From: Treponema sp.
GTDB taxonomy: Bacteria; Spirochaetota; Spirochaetia; Treponematales; Breznakiellaceae
Length of the DNA stretch: 37,971 bases
Assembly: GCA_031256195.1 (NCBI GenBank)
Contig: JAIRRB010000164.1
Location: 1-37,971, forward strand
Reading direction: 5' to 3'
Part shown: positions 25,902-33,717 of the stretch, piece after piece
How positions within the stretch are numbered: the first letter of the stretch is position 1
Layout: each line of letters starts with the position of its first letter
The notes under the pieces: generated by a model
What the model was told of the DNA's origin: nothing
Database searches by the model: none
What the model saw: only the letters and a program-made list of their open reading frames with translations
Program-made: the position numbers and the translations under genes

Positions 25902-27869
25902 ATGGTTGATTTTGTCCAGCTGCAGGAAATCTTAAAACATCGCCTGGAACAGGACCGGGCTATACATATTATTGAAGTTACCGGCTCCACTTTGGAAGCC
26001 GCTACTGCCGATGCCGCCGCCCTTCTGGATATTCCGGTTCGCCTCCTTGAGTACGAGATTGTGGAAAGAGGCTCCTCCGGCATGTTGGGAATGGGGAAGA
26101 AAGAATGGCGCATACAGGCTTATGAGAAAGTCACTGCCAAAGCGAAAAAGCACGGAGAAGGGCTGCTTGAAGAAGAACTGGGCGAGCAGGCGCCCGTTAT
26201 CGAAGACCGGGACGGAGAAGCCTTTGTTTACTTTAGTTCCGATGGAGAGGCCATGCTTAAAGTCACCGCTCCGTCGGGCAATGGCCGGAAAGCGGCGGAA
26301 ACCTATGCGGTACAGCTTCTTCGTGACCGCCATGCTGAAAACATTGACACCGGCCTGGTCAGTAAAATTGTCCGTGAAGCGCAGGGAACCTACATTAAGG
26401 TTGGCGGTTATGAACGCCACTCATACAATGACAGTGTCGTCAGAACAGAAATTTCCGAAGGCGAGATGTATGCCTATATGCAGGTAACTCCCCCCGGAGA
26501 AGGCGGCAGTGATGTTTCTTTTGAGACATTCATCAGTGTGTTCAAGGGCAGCAGGATAGTACACGGAGTTAAGGAAGACGTTCTGCGGAATTTTATTGAT
26601 AAACCGGACTACAACGAAAAAGTAGAGATAGCGGTGGGAACCAAGGCCCTTGACGGCAAGGATGCCTATATGCAGTATTTCTTTGAGACCGATCAAAGCA
26701 AGGTGCGGCTGAAAGAGGGAAGCAACGGAAAAATTGACTTCAAAGAACTTAACATTATCCAAAATGTAACAGAAAACCAGCCTCTCGCAAAAAAAATACC
26801 CCCGGAAAAAGGTATACCGGGAGAAACTGTTACCGGAAAGTGGCTTACCGCAAGCAATGGCAAGGATATTAGTTTACCAATCGGGAGCAATGTCCATGCG
26901 TCCGATGATGACAGCGATACCATTCTTTCCGACATGAACGGGCAGGTAATTGTGGCAGGCGGCCTGGTCAATGTTGAACCGGTTTATACGGTCGCCGGAG
27001 ATGTAAACCTGAAAACCGGAAACATTATTTTCCTTGGTACGGTTGTAGTCCAGGGAAATATAGAAGACGGATTTTCAATCAAGGCATCGGGCAATATTGA
27101 GGTTCATGGAACAGTGGCAAAAGCGGATTTGGATGCCGAGGGCGATATAATCATCTATCAGGGAGTAAACGGTAAAGGCGAAGGCCACATACAGGCCGGA
27201 AAATCCCTCTGGGCGCGTTTTATAGAAAACGCCAATATTACCGTCGGAGATATGGTATTTGTTTCCGACGGAATTATTAACTCCTATGTGGATGCGCACA
27301 ATCGAATTATCTGTCAGGGAAAACGCGCCAGTATAATGGGAGGAAGGCTGCGCGCCTGCGAAGAAATCAACGCCAAGGTTCTGGGGAATCCCACGAGCGG
27401 TACGGAAACAATCTGCGAGGTAGGCTTTGATCCCAAACTCAAGGAAGAACTGGACAAACTCCACAAAGTAAAGTCTGATCTTGATAAACAGCTTGAAGAA
27501 GTTAACCGCAATGTACTGTCTTTAACCAATATCAAAAAGCAGCGGAAGAGCCTGCCCGATGACAAGGAAGCTTTTTTACAGGAGCAGACGGAGAGCCGGA
27601 ATGCCCTGATGAAGGAACTGCAAAAAACACATGAGAAAATCCAGGAAATACAGACTATTCTGAACAGCCTGAAGGCCCGCGGCAGAGTCTCGGCTTCTAC
27701 CAAAGTGTATCCGGGAGTAAAGGTAATGGTACGCGATGTAATGGAAGAGGTACGCACCGAATACAAGGCGGTAACTTTTGTCATGGAAAACGGGCTTATC
27801 AAAATGACCAAATATGAAGAGCCGGACGAATCCGCAAAGAAGGGGCCTGATGGCTATACAACCAATTGA
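25902..27869 (+). CDS. Jag_N-FapA (DUF342) polymer-binding protein
   Basis: A 655-aa cytoplasmic protein. Residues about 22-75 form a Jag_N domain (LLEYEIVERGSSGMLGMGKK). The middle and C-terminal part is the FapA/DUF342 region: PPEKGIPGETVTGKW, a right-handed beta-helix of short repeats (GNIEVHGTVAKADLDAEGD), and a coiled coil at about 520-590. FapA proteins occur with flagellar and polar-localisation genes in several bacteria, but their molecular role is not settled. AGAGGAG lies before the ATG, and a sigma-28-like promoter upstream could separate it from fliA. Its 3' end overlaps the next gene by 20 nt. Confidence 0.85.
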   Translation: MVDFVQLQEILKHRLEQDRAIHIIEVTGSTLEAATADAAALLDIPVRLLEYEIVERGSSGMLGMGKKEWRIQAYEKVTAKAKKHGEGLLEEELGEQAPVIEDRDGEAFVYFSSDGEAMLKVTAPSGNGRKAAETYAVQLLRDRHAENIDTGLVSKIVREAQGTYIKVGGYERHSYNDSVVRTEISEGEMYAYMQVTPPGEGGSDVSFETFISVFKGSRIVHGVKEDVLRNFIDKPDYNEKVEIAVGTKALDGKDAYMQYFFETDQSKVRLKEGSNGKIDFKELNIIQNVTENQPLAKKIPPEKGIPGETVTGKWLTASNGKDISLPIGSNVHASDDDSDTILSDMNGQVIVAGGLVNVEPVYTVAGDVNLKTGNIIFLGTVVVQGNIEDGFSIKASGNIEVHGTVAKADLDAEGDIIIYQGVNGKGEGHIQAGKSLWARFIENANITVGDMVFVSDGIINSYVDAHNRIICQGKRASIMGGRLRACEEINAKVLGNPTSGTETICEVGFDPKLKEELDKLHKVKSDLDKQLEEVNRNVLSLTNIKKQRKSLPDDKEAFLQEQTESRNALMKELQKTHEKIQEIQTILNSLKARGRVSASTKVYPGVKVMVRDVMEEVRTEYKAVTFVMENGLIKMTKYEEPDESAKKGPDGYTTN

Positions 27870-28185
27870 TCTGCAAGTTTTATTCACCCAGCTGGACACG
27901 GTAGGGAAGGCTCAAAGCGCCCAGCGCGAGGGCCTTGCCCTGCAGCAGGCGATACAAGGCGCTCAAATTCAGCGTAAAACGGAGGAGCACATTCAGGCGG
28001 TAAACGAAACGCAAAATACGGGTGACGACGGGGTCGAGAAAGTCAAAGACCAGGTATCCCGGCGGCAAGGCTCAAGTGAAGGGAAAAAGAAAGAGACCGG
28101 AAAAAAAGAATCCGAACGGGAAAAAACGTCGATTCCGGTTTTCTGCGACCCCAGCCTGGGCCGAAACATCGACATAAGCCTGTAA
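27850..28185 (+). CDS. Small conserved-looking protein of the flagellar operon
   Basis: A 111-aa protein of unknown function. The N-terminal half is a predicted helix (QPIDLQVLFTQLDTVGKAQS, then AQREGLALQQAI); the second half is a highly charged Lys/Glu/Ser linker ending in DPSLGRNIDISL. The ATG at 27850 is chosen because GAAGGGG lies upstream; in-frame codons back to 27814 have no Shine-Dalgarno. It overlaps the fapA 3' end by 20 nt and is followed by the next gene after 2 nt. It may be a cytoplasmic adaptor for one of its neighbours. Confidence 0.7.
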   Translation: MAIQPIDLQVLFTQLDTVGKAQSAQREGLALQQAIQGAQIQRKTEEHIQAVNETQNTGDDGVEKVKDQVSRRQGSSEGKKKETGKKESEREKTSIPVFCDPSLGRNIDISL

Positions 28186-28187
28186 AA

Positions 28188-28874
28188 ATGACCACAGCCC
28201 TTGTTTTATCTGCGGCCAGTCTGTGCCTCTGCATTTTCGGATTTTTCTTTTTCCGCCGGTACATAGAGCGGAAAACCGCCGCACGGGAACTTCTCGTGGA
28301 TTACCGCACGGAAGTCTACCGTTTGATAGCCGAAATTGACGCCGCCGCAGACCGGGACTCGCTGCTGGTGGAAGAACGGATAAAGACACTCAAAAAAATC
28401 ATTGATGATACTGACCGGCGCATTTCCGTATATATGCGGGAATTACAGCGCAGCCGGGCCGGCGAGGCAATGTACGCCAGCCTGGGCAGGGGAATTCGCG
28501 CCGCTCTGGACTCGCGTCCCGATTCTCCGGAAGCCGAACCCCTGCCGGAATCATCGGCTTCAATGGAGGCGTCGTCTCCTGCGGAGACGATGGCTTTTTC
28601 AGAGACACCGATTACCCAAAAACCGCCGAATTCAAAAAAGTCGCCGGCCAAAAAAAATCAGCCTGATTCAGACAATCCATCGCTCTTTGAAACTCCATCC
28701 GGGGGTTCCGCAGGCCAAAATACCGCCGCCGGAAAACGTAAACCTCAAAAATCAAAAATCAAAGTACAAGTCGCCGAAATGTTCGCCCAGGGAATCTCTC
28801 CCCATGACATAGCGTCCCGCCTGAATTTAAGCCTTGCCGAGGTTGATCTGGCGATCAATCTGTTAAAACGGTAA
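28188..28874 (+). CDS. SwrB-like membrane-anchored coiled-coil/HTH protein
   Basis: A 228-aa protein with one N-terminal membrane span (ALVLSAASLCLCIFGFFFF), a coiled-coil region at about 30-90, a Ser/Pro/Lys-rich linker and a C-terminal helix-turn-helix-like segment (VAEMFAQGISPHDIASRLNL then SLAEVDLAINLLKR). This topology and ending resemble Bacillus SwrB/DUF6115, which is also encoded after the flagellar sigma factor and helps activate flagellar type III export. The relationship is inferred from layout and the C-terminal pattern, not from an alignment. It is the last gene of the flagellar run and converges on thrH; 51 bp separate the two. Confidence 0.72.
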   Translation: MTTALVLSAASLCLCIFGFFFFRRYIERKTAARELLVDYRTEVYRLIAEIDAAADRDSLLVEERIKTLKKIIDDTDRRISVYMRELQRSRAGEAMYASLGRGIRAALDSRPDSPEAEPLPESSASMEASSPAETMAFSETPITQKPPNSKKSPAKKNQPDSDNPSLFETPSGGSAGQNTAAGKRKPQKSKIKVQVAEMFAQGISPHDIASRLNLSLAEVDLAINLLKR

Positions 28875-28925
28875 TAAACAATAACCCAGCCATGAAGGGA
28901 CGGGGTATGTACCCTTCGCACACAA

Positions 28926-29534
28926 TCAGGCAGATTTCAGGAAACGGTCAATTTCAGCCAACAATTCATCATAGGCGACGGTGCAGGGAATATCGGCGCA
29001 GTCTTTTTTGATTGATTCAGGGGCGCGGAACAGGCAGCCTGTGTCGGCTTCACGTATCATGGCAAGGTCGTTAAAGGAATCCCCCGCGGCAAAGACGGTC
29101 ATATTCAGTGATTTTAACGCCTTAACCGCTTCCCGTTTACCGTCCTTTTGCCGCAGGCTATAGCCGGTTATTTTTCCGGCGGCGTCAGTTACCAGACTGT
29201 TGCAGAACAGGCAGGGCCAGGTCAGTTTTGCCATGAGCGGTTTGGCAAACTGTTCAAAGGTATCGGAAAGAATGATAAGCTGCGTTCGCTCCCGAACGGC
29301 ATTGGCAAATTCAAGCGCGCCGGGCAGCGGCTCCATGCCGGAGATAACCCGCTGAATGTCGGCAAGTTTCAGATTATTTTGTGCAAGTATATCCAGCCGG
29401 AAGCGCATCAGTTTGTCGTAATCGGGTTCATCCCTGGTTGTCCGCCGTAATGCGGGTATCCCTGTTACTTCGGAAAAAGCTATCCATATTTCGGGAACCA
29501 GCACTCCCTCAAGATCAAGGCATACTATATGCAT
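28926..29534 (-). CDS. thrH: ThrH-type phosphatase (phosphoserine phosphatase / homoserine kinase)
   Basis: HAD-superfamily enzyme of the ThrH group, 202 aa. ThrH of Pseudomonas dephosphorylates phosphoserine and can transfer the phosphate to homoserine. Motif I reads CLDLEGVLVPEIW, with Asp7 as nucleophile and Glu9 replacing the usual second Asp, which is the ThrH hallmark. LSDTFEQF is motif II, the Lys in RQKDGKR motif III, and AAGDSFNDLAM motif IV. The ATG at 29532-29534 is chosen because the protein then begins at the first strand. There is no strong Shine-Dalgarno. It diverges from birA with only 29 bp between starts. Confidence 0.88.
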   Translation of the reverse strand: MHIVCLDLEGVLVPEIWIAFSEVTGIPALRRTTRDEPDYDKLMRFRLDILAQNNLKLADIQRVISGMEPLPGALEFANAVRERTQLIILSDTFEQFAKPLMAKLTWPCLFCNSLVTDAAGKITGYSLRQKDGKREAVKALKSLNMTVFAAGDSFNDLAMIREADTGCLFRAPESIKKDCADIPCTVAYDELLAEIDRFLKSA

Positions 29535-29563
29535 GAACTTACTGTAGCAAAGGGGGAGTATTA

Positions 29564-30373
29564 TTGCAAGCAATATGGTATAAGAAGAGCATGAGGCAGC
29601 TTGCTGTTGATAATCCCTTTAACGCGCCGATTTACCATGAAGATACCGTTGACAGCACTATGGATGTTTCCCGCATACTTGCCTGGCAGGGCGAACCGCA
29701 CGGTACAGTGATTGCCGCTGATTTTCAAAAAACAGGCAGGGGACGAATGAGGGGGCGTTCCTGGGATATGGAAAAGGGAACTAATCTCGCTTTTACCCTA
29801 TTGCTGCGTTTTTCCGGTATCGAAAAAATTCCTCCGGCGCTGACTCTGCGAACCGGTCTTGCCGTCAGCCGCGCCATCGAAGATTTCGCTCCCATTCTTG
29901 CAGGCCGGATTGTGATTAAGTGGCCCAATGATATATTAATCGTAAATGCAGAAGCCGTTCAAAAAGCAGTGGGAATACTTACCGAAGCGGACGGCGGCAA
30001 TGTGCATATCGGTATCGGAGTAAATGTGGCGCAAAAACAGTTCCCCGATTTTTTAAGGGACAAGGCGACCAGCATAAGCCTCGCCATGGGCACCGCCACA
30101 ACCGAAGAACGCTTTACATTGCTGCACAAAATTTTGGTACGCCTCCATAGTGAAATTGAAACGGCAAACGATACTGACTGGAAAAGCCGCATTGAATCAC
30201 AGTTGTATAAAAAGGGCGAACAGGTCAGTTTTATCGAAGGCGCCGCCGATTCGGGAAAAATCGTCAGCGGCATCCTTGCCGGTATTGGGCCGGGCGGCGA
30301 ACTGCTGATAGCGCCTTCCGGCGAACCGGCAGCAGAGCTGCGTTCTTTTACCGCCGGGGAATTGGTTTTTTAA
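29564..30373 (+). CDS. birA: Biotin-protein ligase
   Basis: Biotin-[acetyl-CoA carboxylase] ligase that attaches biotin to carrier domains via biotinyl-AMP. It is 269 aa and lacks the N-terminal DNA-binding domain, so it is a monofunctional ligase rather than a repressor. The active-site loop GRGRMRGRSW, the biotin-binding KWPNDI with its Lys, and GIGVNV are all present, followed by the SH3-like C-terminal domain. The start is TTG at 29564 with GGGGGAG 5 nt upstream; ATG at 29591 has a poorer site. The first residues (QAIWYKKS) are not essential to the fold. Confidence 0.92.
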   Translation: MQAIWYKKSMRQLAVDNPFNAPIYHEDTVDSTMDVSRILAWQGEPHGTVIAADFQKTGRGRMRGRSWDMEKGTNLAFTLLLRFSGIEKIPPALTLRTGLAVSRAIEDFAPILAGRIVIKWPNDILIVNAEAVQKAVGILTEADGGNVHIGIGVNVAQKQFPDFLRDKATSISLAMGTATTEERFTLLHKILVRLHSEIETANDTDWKSRIESQLYKKGEQVSFIEGAADSGKIVSGILAGIGPGGELLIAPSGEPAAELRSFTAGELVF

Positions 30374-30419
30374 TGCTGAAATCGCCCCTTGTGCATAATC
30401 CCATGATTGCTTTACAATA

Positions 30420-30998
30420 ATGTCCGATGCCATGAGAAGTCCGGAATCCGCGGAAAACAGCCATTACACTTATGCCAATTACCTGGAATGGGAAGGCCCC
30501 CAGCGGTATCAACTCTTTGGCGGGGAAGCCGTCATGATGGCCTCCCCCTCGGTGGTTCATCAGGCGATTCTACGGGAATTATTAACAGACTTTAATAATT
30601 TTCTGCGTAATAAACCCTGTCAGGTATTTGCCGCCCCGCTGGATGTACGCCTTTTTCCCAAAGAAGACAATTCAGATGATATAGTATTGCAGCCGGATTT
30701 GCTGGTGGTTTGCGACAAGGATAAACTCGGCAAAGGTTCAGTGAACGGCGCTCCGGATTTGGCAATTGAAATTATGTCTCCTTCAAATTCCCATCGGGAG
30801 TTATTTCTGAAATTTCAATATTATCTTGAGGCCGGGGTACGGGAATATTGGGTGATTGATCCGGAAACAAAAAAGGTACAGGTTCATGTCTATGAAAACG
30901 GACATTATATCAGTACGCTCTATAAAGAAAACGCGCATATTACTGTTTCTGTTGTGCCGGGGCTGGAAATCGCTCTGGAAAGCCTGTGGGCAAAATAA
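30420..30998 (+). CDS. Uma2 family (DUF820) putative restriction-like endonuclease
   Basis: A 192-aa protein with the PD-(D/E)xK-like core of the Uma2 family: LQPDLLVVCDKDKL, APDLAIEIMSPSN and KFQYYLEAGVREYWVIDP. The family is abundant in cyanobacteria and other genomes with many copies, and its biological role is unknown; nuclease activity is inferred from fold. The start is ATG at 30420 or 30432 (codon 5). A TTGTGC/TACAAT pair (30389-30394 and 30413-30418, 18 bp apart) would start transcription close to the second ATG, and no Shine-Dalgarno is present. Such genes often move horizontally, but nothing in flanking sequence shows a mobile element. Confidence 0.82.
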   Translation: MSDAMRSPESAENSHYTYANYLEWEGPQRYQLFGGEAVMMASPSVVHQAILRELLTDFNNFLRNKPCQVFAAPLDVRLFPKEDNSDDIVLQPDLLVVCDKDKLGKGSVNGAPDLAIEIMSPSNSHRELFLKFQYYLEAGVREYWVIDPETKKVQVHVYENGHYISTLYKENAHITVSVVPGLEIALESLWAK

Positions 30999-31028
30999 TT
31001 GACAATGACATTCCAAACGTGATATAAT
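30999..31028 (+). promoter_or_regulatory. Strong sigma-70 promoter of the hybrid kinase
   Basis: A perfect TTGACA (30999-31004) starts at the base after the Uma2 stop, and a perfect TATAAT (31023-31028) follows after 18 bp. Transcription would begin about 5 nt before the ATG at 31040, leaving almost no leader. Confidence 0.7.
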
Positions 31029-31039
31029 ATGCACCGATA

Positions 31040-33547
31040 ATGCGTTCTTTTATACAAAAAACAAAAATGATTATCAACCGTTGCGCACAGGTATTGTTGG
31101 CGTTGCCGGCTTTTGCGCTGATGGTGATTTCGGGTTATCTGTTTGTAAACACTATTGGACACGGAAATTCACAGGGGAAAACAAGAGACGCGGTTTCATC
31201 CGGTATGCCGGGGCCGGAAACGATACTGGCCGGCATAAGTATACTGCTGGCGGCAATACTCATCATCATTCTGCTGCGCATTATAAGAGAAAGACAAAAA
31301 TTATTTGATACTACCATTGCAAAGACACGCGAAGCGGATGATTCAAAAGAGGCTGTCAATATTCTGGAAAATATTCTGAACGGACTGGATTCCATGATCT
31401 TTGTTACTGTTCCCGAAACCGGAGAAATACTTTTTATAAATAAATGGATGAAGAAACATTATAACATCAAAAATGACTGTGTTGGGCAGCTTTGCTATAC
31501 GGTTCTTCAGGAAGGAATAAATGAACGATGTGTTTTTTGTCCCTGCCACCGGCTTGATAAAGAACCGAACAGCGTTGTCGTATGGGAAGAACGCAGCACC
31601 CTGACAAAATGTATATACCGCAATACGGACCGGTATATGGAATGGCATGACGGCAGAATTGCCCATATCCAGCATTCCGTTGATGTAACAGAATTAATTG
31701 CCTCGAAAGAACAGGCGATTCAGGCCAGCGTTGCAAAGAGCAATTTTTTGGCAAAGGTAAGCCATGAAGTACGCACACCGATGAACGCCATTTTGGGCAT
31801 TACCGAAATTCAGCTGCAAAATGAAAAAATGCCGCCGGACATACAGGATGCGCTGGGTGAAATTTACAATTCGGGTTATTTGCTGCTGGGTATTATTAAC
31901 GACATACTGGACCTGTCCAAAATAGAATCAGGCAAACTGGAACTGGCGCCGGTCAACTATGACGTTCCAAGTCTGATTAATGATATTGTTCATCTGAATG
32001 TCATGCAATCTGACAGTAAGTCAATTGATTTTCATCTTCAGGTAGATGAGAACATCCCAACAACCCTGTTCGGCGATGAACTGCGTATCAAACAGATTAT
32101 GAATAATCTGCTTTCCAATGCGTTTAAGTATACGGATTCAGGCAATGTCTCGCTGTCGGTTACTACCGAATACGCGGAAAAGGAAGAGCGGACAGCGCTG
32201 GTATTCCGTGTAAGCGATACCGGGCAGGGCATGACTACAGAACAGATAGACCGGTTGTTTGATGAGTATACCCGCTTCAATACGAAAGCCAACCGCACAG
32301 TCATAGGTACGGGTCTGGGTATGTCCATTACGAAACACCTTGTCCAGATGATGAACGGCGAAATTACAGTGAAGAGCGAACAGGGTAAAGGTTCAGTGTT
32401 TACCGTGCGGCTGCCGCAGGGAACCGTCGCCGGATCGGAAGTGTTGGGCAGGGAATTGGCGGAAAATCTGGAGCAGTTCCGTCTTGGCAAGGCGGTGCAG
32501 CTGAAAAAAGCGCCGCAAATTATACGCGAGTATATGCCCTACGGCAGAATTTTAATTGTAGACGATGTAAATACGAATCTGTATGTCGCCAGGGGACTCC
32601 TGGCCCCCTACGGTTTATCGGTTGAAACCGCCACAAGCGGGTTTGAAGCCGTTGAAAAAGTCAAGGGCGGCGCAAACTATGATATTATTTTTATGGACCA
32701 TTTCATGCCGAAAATGGACGGTATGGAAGCGGTAAGAATCATACGCGAATGGGGTTATACGCAACCCATTATCGCGCTGACAGCTAACGCTCTGGCGGGG
32801 CAGGCGGAAATGTTTTTGGAAAACGGTTTTAACGGATTCATTTCCAAACCGATAGACATACGCCAGCTTAACGCCGCATTGAATAAATTGGTGCGCGATA
32901 AATATCCGTCTGAAACGATTGAAGCCGCACGGCGGCTCAAGGAAGGCTTAAGAAAATATGCCGCCGACAGCGAGTTTTCGGCGTCTACAGACCCGGAACT
33001 GGCGGAAAATTTCATACGGGATGCCGATAAAGCCCTTGCCATGCTGGAAACAATACACACCAACAATTACCGTAGAATCGATGACGTACTGGTGTTTGTA
33101 CTCCATGTTCATGCGATGAAAAGCGCGCTGGCGAATGTCGGCGAAATAGCGCTTGCTGACATCGCGTCGAATCTGGAACAGAGGGGACGGGAGGGAGATA
33201 CTGCGGCAATACTGGCCGGAGCGCCGGCATTTCTGACTTCACTGCGGGCGGTAATCGAAAAAATCAGACCAAAAGACGGAAACGGAAAAATTTCGGACAT
33301 TGTCTGGGACGATGTCTGGAAGGCGCATCTGTGCGAAGAACTGCTCGTCATTAAAACGGCGTGTATGACCTATGACGAAAGAAACGCCAATGCGACGCTA
33401 ACCGGACTGCGGCAAAAAACATGGCCGCCTGAAGTCAAAGAACTGCTTGCCGCCACTGCCGAACATTTGCTGCACAGTGAATTTGAAGAAGCCGCGGCCC
33501 TTGTAGAAAATTATGTAAATAACAAGATTAACCTCGATACCGCCTGA
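31040..33547 (+). CDS. Membrane hybrid histidine kinase (PAS-HisKA-HATPase-REC-HPt)
   Basis: An 835-aa sensor kinase with an internal phosphorelay. Two membrane spans (about 16-36 and 62-82) are followed by a PAS-like domain (105-212) with a Cys-rich insert (CVGQLCYTVLQ and RCVFCPCH), which suggests redox or metal sensing. HisKA has His242 in KVSHEVRTP. The ATPase domain has NNLLSNAFKY, DTGQGM and GTGLGMS. The receiver has Asp553 in FMDHFMPKMDG with LTAN and SKPID. The C-terminal HPt has His691 in HAMKSALANVG. There is no Shine-Dalgarno at the ATG, and the strong promoter is so close that the message is nearly leaderless. The next gene is a shortened duplicate. The output regulator is not in the window. 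Confidence 0.9.
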   Translation: MRSFIQKTKMIINRCAQVLLALPAFALMVISGYLFVNTIGHGNSQGKTRDAVSSGMPGPETILAGISILLAAILIIILLRIIRERQKLFDTTIAKTREADDSKEAVNILENILNGLDSMIFVTVPETGEILFINKWMKKHYNIKNDCVGQLCYTVLQEGINERCVFCPCHRLDKEPNSVVVWEERSTLTKCIYRNTDRYMEWHDGRIAHIQHSVDVTELIASKEQAIQASVAKSNFLAKVSHEVRTPMNAILGITEIQLQNEKMPPDIQDALGEIYNSGYLLLGIINDILDLSKIESGKLELAPVNYDVPSLINDIVHLNVMQSDSKSIDFHLQVDENIPTTLFGDELRIKQIMNNLLSNAFKYTDSGNVSLSVTTEYAEKEERTALVFRVSDTGQGMTTEQIDRLFDEYTRFNTKANRTVIGTGLGMSITKHLVQMMNGEITVKSEQGKGSVFTVRLPQGTVAGSEVLGRELAENLEQFRLGKAVQLKKAPQIIREYMPYGRILIVDDVNTNLYVARGLLAPYGLSVETATSGFEAVEKVKGGANYDIIFMDHFMPKMDGMEAVRIIREWGYTQPIIALTANALAGQAEMFLENGFNGFISKPIDIRQLNAALNKLVRDKYPSETIEAARRLKEGLRKYAADSEFSASTDPELAENFIRDADKALAMLETIHTNNYRRIDDVLVFVLHVHAMKSALANVGEIALADIASNLEQRGREGDTAAILAGAPAFLTSLRAVIEKIRPKDGNGKISDIVWDDVWKAHLCEELLVIKTACMTYDERNANATLTGLRQKTWPPEVKELLAATAEHLLHSEFEEAAALVENYVNNKINLDTA

Positions 33548-33595
33548 AATTTTTTCGCAGCGCCGATGGGTTGACCTAATTATACCGGCAATTAC

Positions 33596-33624
33596 TTGCT
33601 ATTTTGGCTCATTTACGGTATGAT
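33596..33624 (+). promoter_or_regulatory. Possible promoter of the short kinase copy
   Basis: TTGCTA (33596-33601) and TATGAT (33619-33624) are 17 bp apart, about 95 bp before the ATG at 33718. The leader holds a small GCGG-A6-CCGC hairpin (33641-33654) and an AGGAGG (33678-33683) too far from the ATG to act as its Shine-Dalgarno. Confidence 0.4.
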
Positions 33625-33717
33625 AAGAGTTTGTTTTACAGCGGAAAAAACCGCGAAGGCATTGAGGTCTTGATACAGGAGGTTTCACGGTTCAAGTGAA
33701 TTAAGTCAATACCTGTA

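Noticed and set aside
28894-28917. GAAGGG/CCCTTC stem between the flagellar operon and thrH
   Set aside because: It could be a bidirectional terminator, but the loop is 12 nt and no T-tract follows on either side.
31014-31040. A sigma-28-like CAAA-N15-ACCGATAA upstream of the hybrid kinase
   Set aside because: The -10-like box ends at the ATG, so its transcript would begin inside the gene; the consensus sigma-70 site explains the promoter better.
33641-33700. Small hairpin and AGGAGG in the leader of the short kinase
   Set aside because: No start codon lies at a usable distance (GTG 33696 gives only GTG-AAT-TAA), so no leader peptide is supported.
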